From: Anaerolineales bacterium
Lineage (GTDB): Bacteria; Chloroflexota; Anaerolineae; Anaerolineales; Villigracilaceae
Length of the DNA: 64,000 nucleotides
Direction of reading: 5' to 3'
NCBI GenBank assembly: GCA_919902735.1
Contig: CAKKRM010000240.1
Location: 1 to 64,000 of the forward strand
In this document: positions 16,652 to 23,097 of the stretch, piece after piece
Layout of the letters: each line of letters begins with the position of its first letter
Position numbering within the stretch: the first letter of the stretch is position 1
Translations under genes and position numbers: made by a program
The notes under the pieces: generated by a model
Told to the model about the DNA's origin: nothing
Database searches by the model: none
What the model saw: only the letters and a program-made list of their open reading frames with translations

Positions 16652-16815
16652 AAGCGTCCTGCGAAGTATCCGTAGGGTGAAGCTGAGGAGTATTTCAAAT
16701 CCGCGCAGAAGCTGGCGGCGGATTCGAGCGTCCCTGCGGACTTGCCCTGAGCCTGTCGAAGGGGGTGCGTGAGTTGGGCAGGGTCTTGCAACGAATCATG
16801 CTCGGCGATAAGAAC
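16652..16815 (+). pseudogene. Decayed copy of the CHAT gene C-terminal segment
   Basis: Bases 16683-16808 align with 15667-15776 of the CHAT gene; the shared words include GCGGATTCGAGCGTCCCTGC and CAACGAATCATG. Two dispersed repeats break the copy: one related to CCTGCGAAGTATCCGTAGGG near 16660, and CCCTGAGCCTGTCGAAGGG near 16745, which brings an in-frame TGA. The rest of the CHAT gene is absent. It is a relic of a second CHAT-family gene or of a tandem duplication. Confidence 0.75.
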
Positions 16816-16883
16816 AAGGCAAACTCGCAAATTTGGATCATGTCTTTCTGTGGAATTGATTCGCCAAATGAGTCTCGCAGACT

Positions 16884-17420
16884 TCAACCGCCAGTTCCAC
16901 CCAGCACCGAAAGCAGGGACGGCAAAACCAAACAGGCGCAAGCCGTACAGAGGAAAAGCAGGACAATGCCGACCATGATTCCAAGAATCACCCACAGGCC
17001 GCGATTACCTTGTTCCACTGCCGACCGCAGGGGAGGTGTCTGCGTATACGGCAGGCTGGGGGCGGAAACTTTCGCATCCAAAATAGCCTGGGCAAAGCCT
17101 GCGATATCCTGGGGAATAAAATATTCCCTGCCTCCGTTATCAAATTCCAGATATAGCGCGGCATCATACGTCTTAGATTGGTATCGGCTGACTTTGTAAT
17201 AGATATTCACGTCCGCCCGCAGAGCTTTGACAATGCGCTTTACGGGGTAAGCAAAGCTATTCCCCAAAATGGAACTCTGAAATACGAGGCGTTGGCTGGT
17301 AAGCCAGAGCGTCCCAAAAATGACGTTATAGCCAAGCAGGCTGTTTTTTATATAAACAGATTTTTCGTCACAGTTCAGGATCGTTTCTTCGGCGTTGAGT
17401 GGGAGTGGAAAGTTTTTCAT
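16884..17420 (-). CDS. PH/GRAM-like domain membrane protein
   Basis: A 178-residue protein. Residues 1-120 look like a GRAM or bacterial PH-like beta domain (GTLWLTSQRLVFQSS is the typical strand-turn signature), followed by a linker and one C-terminal membrane helix (LWVILGIMVGIVLLFLCTAC), ending in a glycine-rich tail. Such domains bind lipids or proteins at the membrane. The ATG is preceded by AAAGGATG. It is a single-gene unit on the minus strand; its role is unknown. Confidence 0.75.
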   Translation of the reverse strand: MKNFPLPLNAEETILNCDEKSVYIKNSLLGYNVIFGTLWLTSQRLVFQSSILGNSFAYPVKRIVKALRADVNIYYKVSRYQSKTYDAALYLEFDNGGREYFIPQDIAGFAQAILDAKVSAPSLPYTQTPPLRSAVEQGNRGLWVILGIMVGIVLLFLCTACACLVLPSLLSVLGGTGG

Positions 17421-17569
17421 GTCACATCCTTTTGTTCATAGACAATCAGGCTCCCCTGCCCTGCCAAGGGCAAGCGAAAATCAGCGTTTTCACTTGCACC
17501 TGGCGCAAGTGCTGGTGTCAGCGTCCAAAGCAGGCTCTTCGCTTATTACTGATAAAGTCTATTAAAGAC

Positions 17570-17605
17570 CCATCCCCCAAATCAAAACACCAACTTGGGG
17601 GATGG
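17570..17605 (-). terminator. Hairpin terminator after the lysine-rich ORF
   Basis: CCATCCCCCAA and TTGGGGGATGG form an 11-bp perfect stem around a 14-base loop. On the minus strand the stem is followed by GTCTTTAAT, a weak U-tract. It lies 33 bases past the stop of the 22-codon gene. Confidence 0.55.
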
Positions 17606-17637
17606 AAAACTTATCTTACATTTCAAACATCAGCCAG

Positions 17638-17706
17638 TTACTTCTTTGGCTTCTCTTTTTTCTTCTTTTTCTTTTCCTTATTTTTCCCCTGTTCCTTGTT
17701 CGCCAT
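17638..17706 (-). CDS. 22-residue lysine-rich peptide
   Basis: A very short gene: the start ATG at 17706 has a near-perfect ribosome site, GGAAAGGAGATAATT, and the product is 22 residues with 13 lysines (MANKEQGKNKEKKKKK and a further KEKPKK). The strong ribosome site, an upstream TATAAT and a downstream hairpin argue that it is expressed. It resembles the tiny basic proteins starting MANK(E/Q)Q annotated as hypothetical in many bacteria. Its high charge suggests binding to RNA, ribosomes or DNA, but this is a guess. Confidence 0.6.
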   Translation of the reverse strand: MANKEQGKNKEKKKKKKEKPKK

Positions 17707-17794
17707 AATTATCTCCTTTCCAAAAACCAACGGGGTTGATCTTTGAATAAAATGGATCAAGACTTCGGGTGAAATTATATCACCAGAGCAACCC

Positions 17795-17823
17795 TTGATA
17801 AATTAGAACATCTATTCTATAAT
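17795..17823 (+). promoter_or_regulatory. Promoter of the radical SAM gene (leaderless)
   Basis: TTGATA (17795-17800), a 17-bp spacer and TATAAT (17818-17823). The ATG at 17830 lies six bases after the -10 box and no ribosome site is present. Confidence 0.8.
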
Positions 17824-17829
17824 AGATTC

Positions 17830-19017
17830 ATGGACTCGCTCGAAACCCTCAAAGAACTATCCTCCCAAATGACATTCGAAGCAGATGGAAATCCCTTCGA
17901 CACGCTTCGCGTCAGGACGGCGCCGCGCCTCTCTTCCCCCGCCCCAGCCTGTTTCAGTCCGAAAGAGAGTGACCAAGCCTTTACACACCCCGCCCAACTC
18001 CCCAACGGACAGAAGATCATCCTGCTGAAGACCCTGCTCTCCTCCGCCTGTGAACGGGACTGCTTCTACTGTCCCTTCCGCGCAGGCAGGGACTTTCGCC
18101 GCGCCACCTTCAAACCCGATGAATTCGCGGGCCTGTTCAGTAAAATGAATCGGGGCGGAATGGCCGAGGGTGTCTTCCTCAGCTCCGGGCTGGCAGGAGG
18201 CGGAGTCCGCACGATGGACAAGCTCCTCGATACCGCAGACATCCTGCGCAAGAAATATCAATTCCGTGGCTATCTTCATCTAAAAATAATGCCAGGCGCA
18301 GAGAAGGATCAAGTCTATCGTGCCATGCAGTTAGCAGACCGCGTCTCCGTCAATTTGGAAGCGCCCAGCACCGAAAGGCTGGCAAAACTCGCGCCACATA
18401 AAATTTTCTTTGAAGAATTATTGCGCTCGCTCAAATGGGTCGAAGAGATTCGCAGAACTGTACCTGCCTACAAATTTTGGAACGGCAAATATCCATCCGC
18501 AGTAACTCAATTCGTGGCCGGCGGCTCCGATGAAAGCGATTTGGAATTGCTGAGCATTACGGACTGGTTGAATAAAAATGTAAGACTCAAACGCGCTTAT
18601 TTCTCCGCGTTTCGTCCCATCCACGATACCCCGCTCGAAAACAAACCCGCCGTAGACCCCATGCGTGAACATCGCCTGTATCAAGCATCTTTCCTTTTGC
18701 GTGATTATGGCTTCGATATCGAAGACCTGCCCTTCACAAAAGATGGCAACCTCCCCATCCACACCGACCCCAAACAAGCCTGGGCAGAGATGAATTTGAT
18801 TCACCAGCCCATTGAATTGAACAAAGCCGAGAAACACGACCTGATAAAAATTCCTGGCATCGGCATCAAAGGTGCGGAAGCAATTTTAAATGCGAGAAGA
18901 AATAAAAACATCCGCGATCTCTCTTCGTTGAAGAAACTTGGCGTTATCTCCGAACGCGCCGCTCCTTATGTTTTATTGGATGGTCATAAAGCCGCAATGC
19001 AATTGAATATGTTTTAG
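17830..19017 (+). CDS. Radical SAM protein with C-terminal helix-hairpin-helix
   Basis: A 395-residue radical SAM protein. The iron-sulfur cysteines are C74, C78 and C81 in CERDCFYC, followed by a TIM-barrel-like domain to about residue 330. A C-terminal helix-hairpin-helix segment (LIKIPGIGIKGAEAIL, about 335-352) implies DNA contact. This matches the family annotated as putative DNA modification/repair radical SAM protein, which in some genomes sits next to a uracil-DNA-glycosylase-like gene; no such neighbour is present here. The reaction is not known to me. It is a single-gene unit with its own promoter and terminator. Confidence 0.88.
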   Translation: MDSLETLKELSSQMTFEADGNPFDTLRVRTAPRLSSPAPACFSPKESDQAFTHPAQLPNGQKIILLKTLLSSACERDCFYCPFRAGRDFRRATFKPDEFAGLFSKMNRGGMAEGVFLSSGLAGGGVRTMDKLLDTADILRKKYQFRGYLHLKIMPGAEKDQVYRAMQLADRVSVNLEAPSTERLAKLAPHKIFFEELLRSLKWVEEIRRTVPAYKFWNGKYPSAVTQFVAGGSDESDLELLSITDWLNKNVRLKRAYFSAFRPIHDTPLENKPAVDPMREHRLYQASFLLRDYGFDIEDLPFTKDGNLPIHTDPKQAWAEMNLIHQPIELNKAEKHDLIKIPGIGIKGAEAILNARRNKNIRDLSSLKKLGVISERAAPYVLLDGHKAAMQLNMF

Positions 19018-19020
19018 TTT

Positions 19021-19052
19021 GTGTCATGCCGGGCGGAGCGAAGCATCTCTAA
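19021..19052. repeat. Dispersed repeat GTCATGCCGGGCGGAGCG
   Basis: GTCATGCCGGGCGGAGCGAAGCATCTC has the same plan as the CGTCATTGCGA...CGAAGCAATCTC elements, with ATG/CAT in place of ATT/AAT. It lies just past the radical SAM stop. Confidence 0.55.
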
Positions 19053-19078
19053 CGCGATAAATAAATCAACCGATCGGC

Positions 19079-19117
19079 AAAAATCATCACCAATAACTTT
19101 ATTGATGATGATTTTTT
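19079..19117 (+). terminator. Probable terminator after the radical SAM gene
   Basis: AAAATCATCACCAATAA and TTATTGATGATGATTTT pair over 17 bases with one mismatch and a short loop; the 3' arm runs into TTTTTT. The strand is AT-rich, so the stem is weaker than the others in the window. Confidence 0.65.
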
Positions 19118-19167
19118 ATTCATCATCAACTTAACCTTAAAATATTTCAACATCACCCATTAATACC

Positions 19168-19195
19168 TTGTAATTAAATTCATAACGACTATACT
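19168..19195 (+). promoter_or_regulatory. Promoter of the SET-domain gene
   Basis: TTGTAA (19168-19173), a 16-bp spacer and TATACT (19190-19195), in an AT-rich stretch. Unlike the leaderless genes, this one has a leader of about 40 bases with AAAGGAG before the ATG. Confidence 0.6.
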
Positions 19196-19241
19196 AAATC
19201 AAATGAGTTAAAGTTTTATATTTGTAAAAGGAGAAAATAAA

Positions 19242-19724
19242 ATGGCTGCTACAACAATGGAAACGCTAACGATTAAAACGGAAAATAAATTCAGAACACT
19301 CACAACAAAACAATCCTACAAAAAAGGTGAGGTGATCTGCACCATGCCAAGCGAGAACATCATGGACAAGCCCAATCGCTTCACCGTGCAGATCGCGCGT
19401 GACAGGCACACGCACGTCGGCAAACTCGCCGCATTGAATCACTCATGCGATCCAAACGTGATCCTCGACACAGATAAAATGCTGATGATCGCGCGCCGCG
19501 ATATTGAAAAAGGCGAGGAACTCTCATTCTTCTACCCCTCAACCGAATGGGAAATGCAGGCGCCTTTCATTTGCCTATGCGGCGCGGCAAACTGCATCCA
19601 TGTGGTGGCGGGCGCGCGCTTCCTGCCCCTCTCCACTTTGGAGAATCACTACCTCAGCTCCCACATCCGCGACTTGATGATCGAATTGCTCAAGAACACA
19701 AAGCTGCATTTGAAAAATCTGTAG
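19242..19724 (+). CDS. SET-domain protein (putative lysine methyltransferase)
   Basis: A 160-residue protein formed almost only of a SET domain. The core motif NHSCDPNV is at residues 66-73, RRDIEKGEELSFFY carries the second conserved tyrosine region, and a post-SET cysteine cluster CLCGAANC (111-118) would hold zinc with the cysteine of NHSC. SET proteins transfer methyl from S-adenosylmethionine to protein lysines; small bacterial ones have no established substrate. The ribosome site AAAGGAG is clear. The region around its start is more AT-rich than its neighbours, compatible with transfer. Confidence 0.85.
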   Translation: MAATTMETLTIKTENKFRTLTTKQSYKKGEVICTMPSENIMDKPNRFTVQIARDRHTHVGKLAALNHSCDPNVILDTDKMLMIARRDIEKGEELSFFYPSTEWEMQAPFICLCGAANCIHVVAGARFLPLSTLENHYLSSHIRDLMIELLKNTKLHLKNL

Positions 19725-19739
19725 AGGCATTAAATCAAA

Positions 19740-19769
19740 ACTCCGAGTTGAAGAACTCGGAGTTTTTTT
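19740..19769. terminator. Bidirectional terminator
   Basis: ACTCCGAGTT and AACTCGGAGT form a perfect 10-bp stem with a GAAG loop and a T-run on the plus strand; on the minus strand it is followed by TTTTGATTT. It separates the convergent SET gene and the gene at 19772-20194. Confidence 0.85.
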
Positions 19770-19771
19770 AT

Positions 19772-20194
19772 TTACAATTTTTGATGAAACGCCAACAGCT
19801 TGTAAGCGCTCAACCAGGGCTTGCCCAGCCGATGATTATCTGAAACCACGATCTTGCTAAATCTCTGCGCGATCTGCGGCATGAGCATCGCAATCCCCGC
19901 CCAGTCATCGGTAAGGACCGCCGCCTTCATTTTCGCGGCGACCTGCCCCGCCCACATCCACTCCATGCGGAACTTATCGGCTTTCACCCAGTAATCTCGC
20001 TTCTCCCACGCCACCACTGAAACATCGATTCCATCGGCAATGGCTTGCAAAGCCAGAGCAATGTATGCAGCCTGGTCTTTCGTTTCAGGCGTTACGTTGG
20101 ATTGTTTCGCCAGCTCTCGAATGCACAACACTATGGATTTCGTCAAACGGGTTCGTTCTTTTCCTACAGAATCGGGGTTGATCACACGGCTCAA
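19772..20194 (-). CDS. Conserved hypothetical protein, TTG start
   Basis: A 140-residue helical, soluble protein with many tryptophans in its middle (VVAWEKRDYWVKADKF, MEWMWAGQVA). I do not recognise the family. The first codon is TTG; GGAG lies eight bases upstream and a TATAAT (20238-20233) about 40 bases upstream, so the TTG start is reasonable. It is convergent with the SET-domain gene and divergent from the HAD gene. No catalytic motif is evident. Confidence 0.65.
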   Translation of the reverse strand: MSRVINPDSVGKERTRLTKSIVLCIRELAKQSNVTPETKDQAAYIALALQAIADGIDVSVVAWEKRDYWVKADKFRMEWMWAGQVAAKMKAAVLTDDWAGIAMLMPQIAQRFSKIVVSDNHRLGKPWLSAYKLLAFHQKL

Positions 20195-20306
20195 GAGAAA
20201 TTCTCCAAAATCAAAATATTTACAGAAGCGCGATTATACCGCTTCGGACACCGACCTGCGGGCATTGTCCTGCGGGCATCGTCCATGTTGGGATAAAATA
20301 TAGCCC

Positions 20307-20924
20307 ATGGATTCCCCAATCACCGCCATCATCTTCGACTTTGGAAATGTCTTCGTCAACTGGGATGCCCGCAACCTCTACAAACGCTTCTTCCCTAATC
20401 TGGAAGCTGTTGACTCTTTTCTGAAAAAGATTCGTTTCGCCGAGTGGAACGCCCACCAGGACGCAGGCCGTCCATTCAAGGAAGGTGTTGCCAAGCTTTC
20501 AAATCAATTTCCCTACCATGCAGACCTTATACAAGCATTCGACACCCATTGGGAGGAAAGCCTCGGCCAAACCCTGCAAGAGAACATTGAGATCGCGAAA
20601 AATTTAAAACAAGCCAACTGGCCGCTCTATCTGTTGAGCAACTTCTCGACAGAGAAGTTTGAGATCGTCAGGAGACAGCATGATTTCCTAACAGTCTTCG
20701 ATGACATAATCATCTCAGGCGAACACAAGCTCATCAAACCATATCCCGCCATTTTTGAGTTTACTCTGAACAGAATCAAGCGCCAGGCAAAAGAGTGTTT
20801 GTTCATTGACGATTCGCTCCCGAATATTGAAACCGCGCGTAAAATGAATTTCATCACCATCCACTACCAGTCCCCTGCCCAGTTGAAGCGGGACTTATAT
20901 CAATTATCCATTAAGGACTATTAG
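20307..20924 (+). CDS. HAD-superfamily hydrolase
   Basis: A 205-residue haloacid-dehalogenase-type hydrolase. Motif I is FDFGNVFVNWD at the N-terminus with the nucleophilic aspartate, motif II is YLLSNFS, the conserved lysine lies in ISGEHKLIKPYP and motif III is CLFIDDSLPNIE. The all-helical cap between motifs I and II resembles the YihX / epoxide-hydrolase-N type subfamily (HAD-IA). It probably dephosphorylates a small sugar or prenyl phosphate. It is followed after four bases by a polyprenyl synthetase gene, so the two form an operon. Confidence 0.88.
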   Translation: MDSPITAIIFDFGNVFVNWDARNLYKRFFPNLEAVDSFLKKIRFAEWNAHQDAGRPFKEGVAKLSNQFPYHADLIQAFDTHWEESLGQTLQENIEIAKNLKQANWPLYLLSNFSTEKFEIVRRQHDFLTVFDDIIISGEHKLIKPYPAIFEFTLNRIKRQAKECLFIDDSLPNIETARKMNFITIHYQSPAQLKRDLYQLSIKDY

Positions 20925-20928
20925 ACTC

Positions 20929-21972
20929 ATGGCCACCATCGCCCAATCCATGCTTGAGGCAATTGAATCAGAATTACAACGCCAGGTTGGAAGGCTCGAC
21001 CAACCGCGAACACAACAATTCCACGAGATGCTAACCTATCACATGGGCTGGACGGGTGAAGGCGCTGGCTCCCTGGCTGCTGGCAAGCGGATTCGCCCGT
21101 TATTGACTTTGTTGTCAACTGCTTCTGTTAACAATGAAGAGAGAGTATCTAATAATATAGTTAATTTAAATTATTGGCTACGCGCAAAATCGGCAGCGGC
21201 ATCGATTGAATTAATTCATAACTTCTCCCTTGTCCACGATGATATTCAAGATAACTCCGATCTCAGGCGTGGACGGCGTACGGTTTGGGTCAAATGGGGC
21301 GTGCCAATGGCGATCAATGTTGGCGATGCCATGTTCGTGATCGCTAATCAGGCAATTCTTGATTTGGTTGAATATTACCCAGCGGATATGGTTGTCAAAG
21401 CGGCTCGCATCTTGAACGATTGCTGTCTTGATCTGACACGCGGTCAATTCCTGGATATGTCATATGAAGAACGAGACGATCTTACTCTCGAAGATTATTG
21501 GCCGATGATTGGCGGGAAGACCTCTGCCCTGCTGTCTGCATGTACCCATATCGGCTCCCTTCTTGGTTACGCGAAGGACAAACAGCAGGAGGCTTACCGT
21601 TTGTTTGGTTACCATTTGGGGCTGGCCTTTCAGGTGCAGGATGATCTCCTGGGTATTTGGGGGAACGAATCCCTTACTGGAAAGTCTGTTGCCAGCGATT
21701 TGGTTGAAGGGAAAAATTCTCTGCCAGTGCTTTTTGCGTTGGGTAAAAACGGAAAATTTGCTGAAAGATGGAGGCGAGGCCCGATCCCCCTAGATGAAGT
21801 CCGCCACGTCTCTACCTTGCTGGAGGATGAAGGCGGCAGGTCTTTTGCTGAGACCGTGGCTGAGGAGGAGACTCAAAAGGCGTTGGGCTATTTGAAACAG
21901 GCAAATCCGTGCGGCGAGGCGGGCGAGGCAATGCTTGAGCTGGCGAACATGTTGCTTAAACGGAAGCAGTGA
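20929..21972 (+). CDS. Polyprenyl diphosphate synthase family protein
   Basis: A 347-residue trans-isoprenyl diphosphate synthase. The first aspartate-rich motif is HDDIQDNSDLRRGRRT, with DDxxD, and the second region is QVQDDLLGIWG, where the last position of DDxxD is glycine. Such enzymes join isopentenyl diphosphate units to an allylic primer to make C15-C40+ chains for quinones, lipids or carotenoids; product length cannot be read here. After RPLLTLLSTASV there is an AT-rich insert of about 20 residues (NNEERVSNNIVNLNYWL) where I expect a direct run into the helix ending ELIHNFSLVHDD. Confidence 0.9.
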   Translation: MATIAQSMLEAIESELQRQVGRLDQPRTQQFHEMLTYHMGWTGEGAGSLAAGKRIRPLLTLLSTASVNNEERVSNNIVNLNYWLRAKSAAASIELIHNFSLVHDDIQDNSDLRRGRRTVWVKWGVPMAINVGDAMFVIANQAILDLVEYYPADMVVKAARILNDCCLDLTRGQFLDMSYEERDDLTLEDYWPMIGGKTSALLSACTHIGSLLGYAKDKQQEAYRLFGYHLGLAFQVQDDLLGIWGNESLTGKSVASDLVEGKNSLPVLFALGKNGKFAERWRRGPIPLDEVRHVSTLLEDEGGRSFAETVAEEETQKALGYLKQANPCGEAGEAMLELANMLLKRKQ

Positions 21973-22006
21973 TCAGGTTAAGAAAGAGGCGGTTTATTAA
22001 TCAGGC

Positions 22007-22036
22007 TTGACATGCGTTTTCGGCGTAGCGTATAAT
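22007..22036 (+). promoter_or_regulatory. Promoter of tRNA-Gly
   Basis: TTGACA (22007-22012), an 18-bp spacer and TATAAT (22031-22036), both perfect boxes, 16 bases before the tRNA. Confidence 0.88.
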
Positions 22037-22052
22037 CCCGTTCGCCAAATAT

Positions 22053-22124
22053 GCGGGTGTAGTTCAGTGGTAGAACGCTTGCTTCCCAAGCAAGATATCG
22101 TGGGTTCGAGTCCCATCACCCGCT
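22053..22124 (+). tRNA. tRNA-Gly(CCC)
   Basis: A 72-base cloverleaf: acceptor GCGGGTG/CACCCGC, D-arm AGTTCAGTGGTAGAAC, anticodon stem CTTGC/GCAAG with loop TTCCCAA (anticodon CCC, read as glycine), T-arm GTGGG TTCGAGT CCCAT. Discriminator base is T and the CCA end is not encoded. Confidence 0.95.
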
Positions 22125-22130
22125 CACATT

Positions 22131-22161
22131 AAAGTCGAGGAAATAACCGCCTCGACTTTTT
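22131..22161 (+). terminator. Terminator of tRNA-Gly
   Basis: AAAGTCGAGG and CCTCGACTTT form a 10-bp stem around a nine-base loop, followed by TT after the arm. Confidence 0.85.
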
Positions 22162-22233
22162 GTTATGCTATACTATTTGTAAGGTAGCTGTTATGCGTAT
22201 GTCTTTGTCTTACAAGTAAAATTCAGCCTGGAG

Positions 22234-22638
22234 TTGACTTGTAATATGACAGAACTTAACAAAGGCACAGTCTTATATGTGGAGGATAATTCAGACAACA
22301 GAAATTTGATCCGCAGGGTTTTGGGTGCGGAGGGATATTCTGTTGTTGACGCCATTAATGCGGGGCAGGCAATCGAAAAACTTGAGGGTAATAAGATCGA
22401 CCTGATATTGATGGATATTAATATGCCCGACATGGACGGGTACACTTTAACGACAAAAATCAAGGGAATTCAGAAATTCTCGAACATCCCCATTGTTGCA
22501 GTGACTGCAAATGTAATGCGCGGAGACCGCGAAAAATCACTTGAAGCGGGATGCGATGGTTATATTCAAAAACCAATCGACATTGATACGCTTTCCCAGC
22601 AGATCGAGCGTTTTATGACAAGGAGTTCAAATGCCTGA
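22234..22638 (+). CDS. Stand-alone response-regulator receiver protein
   Basis: A 134-residue CheY-like receiver. The acidic pocket is VLYVEDNSDN, the phosphorylated aspartate is in LILMDINMPDMDG (near 55), the conserved threonine is in VAVTANV and the lysine in YIQKPID. There is no output domain, so it works by binding a partner, as DivK and CheY do. It overlaps the next receiver by eight bases (ATGCCTGA) and is the first gene of the long array, so it is a likely phosphate acceptor for the hybrid kinase at 49872-53189. Confidence 0.92.
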   Translation: MTCNMTELNKGTVLYVEDNSDNRNLIRRVLGAEGYSVVDAINAGQAIEKLEGNKIDLILMDINMPDMDGYTLTTKIKGIQKFSNIPIVAVTANVMRGDREKSLEAGCDGYIQKPIDIDTLSQQIERFMTRSSNA

Positions 22639-23089
22639 CCAGAACCAACCCCCTGCTGTATCCGATACGCAGCCTATTCGAAAACCAAATATTCCGAAGG
22701 ATGCCGCTGTGCTGGTGGTTGAGGATAATGTTTCAAATTTCGTGTTGATCGCTCGTATGCTTGGCTATCTTGGTGTGCATTGTGAATGGAAGACATCGGG
22801 GTACGAAGTTTTGGAGTACGCGGATACACTCCCCCGCCTGGATTTGATCCTGATGGATATCCGCCTCCCGTATGAGGATGGCTACGGCGCTTTGAAGAAA
22901 ATTCGCACATCTGATCGGTTTAAATCCGTGCCAATCATTGCCGTTACAGCAGAGGCAAGCATGGAACAAATGAAGAAAGCCCAGGAATCTGGTTTCGACG
23001 GCTTTTTAGGCAAGCCGCTCGACCCGGATCGTTTTCCGGATCAAATCCGCCGAATCTTGAGCGGTGAACCCGTTTGGGAATTTAGTTAA
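22631..23089 (+). CDS. Second stand-alone receiver protein
   Basis: A 152-residue single-domain receiver. A Pro-rich N-terminus of about 25 residues is followed by VLVVEDNVSNFVLI, the aspartate in LILMDIRLPYEDG, the threonine in IAVTAEASM and the lysine in FLGKPLD. No output domain. It is translationally coupled to the first receiver and followed after eight bases by the first membrane receptor. The two tandem receivers could act in a relay or compete for one kinase. Confidence 0.92.
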   Translation: MPDQNQPPAVSDTQPIRKPNIPKDAAVLVVEDNVSNFVLIARMLGYLGVHCEWKTSGYEVLEYADTLPRLDLILMDIRLPYEDGYGALKKIRTSDRFKSVPIIAVTAEASMEQMKKAQESGFDGFLGKPLDPDRFPDQIRRILSGEPVWEFS

Positions 23090-23097
23090 TTTGATAG

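Larger units (their letters stand above)
17421..17829. other. 409-bp region with one tiny gene and divergent promoters
   Basis: It contains a hairpin (17570-17605), the 22-codon lysine-rich ORF, a minus-strand TATAAT (17779-17774) that could drive that ORF with a leader of about 60 bases, and the plus-strand promoter of the radical SAM gene. The part 17430-17530 has a CACTTGC/GCAAGTG inverted pair and no gene. Confidence 0.6.

Noticed and set aside
16765-17199. Plus-strand ORF of 144 codons
   Set aside because: It covers the CHAT relic and the antisense of the PH/GRAM-like gene, and has no start signal.
22053-22124. tRNA-Gly as attachment site of an integrated element beginning at the array
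   Set aside because: No repeated 3' tRNA end was noticed downstream and no integrase adjoins; the recombinase is 11 kb away on the other side.
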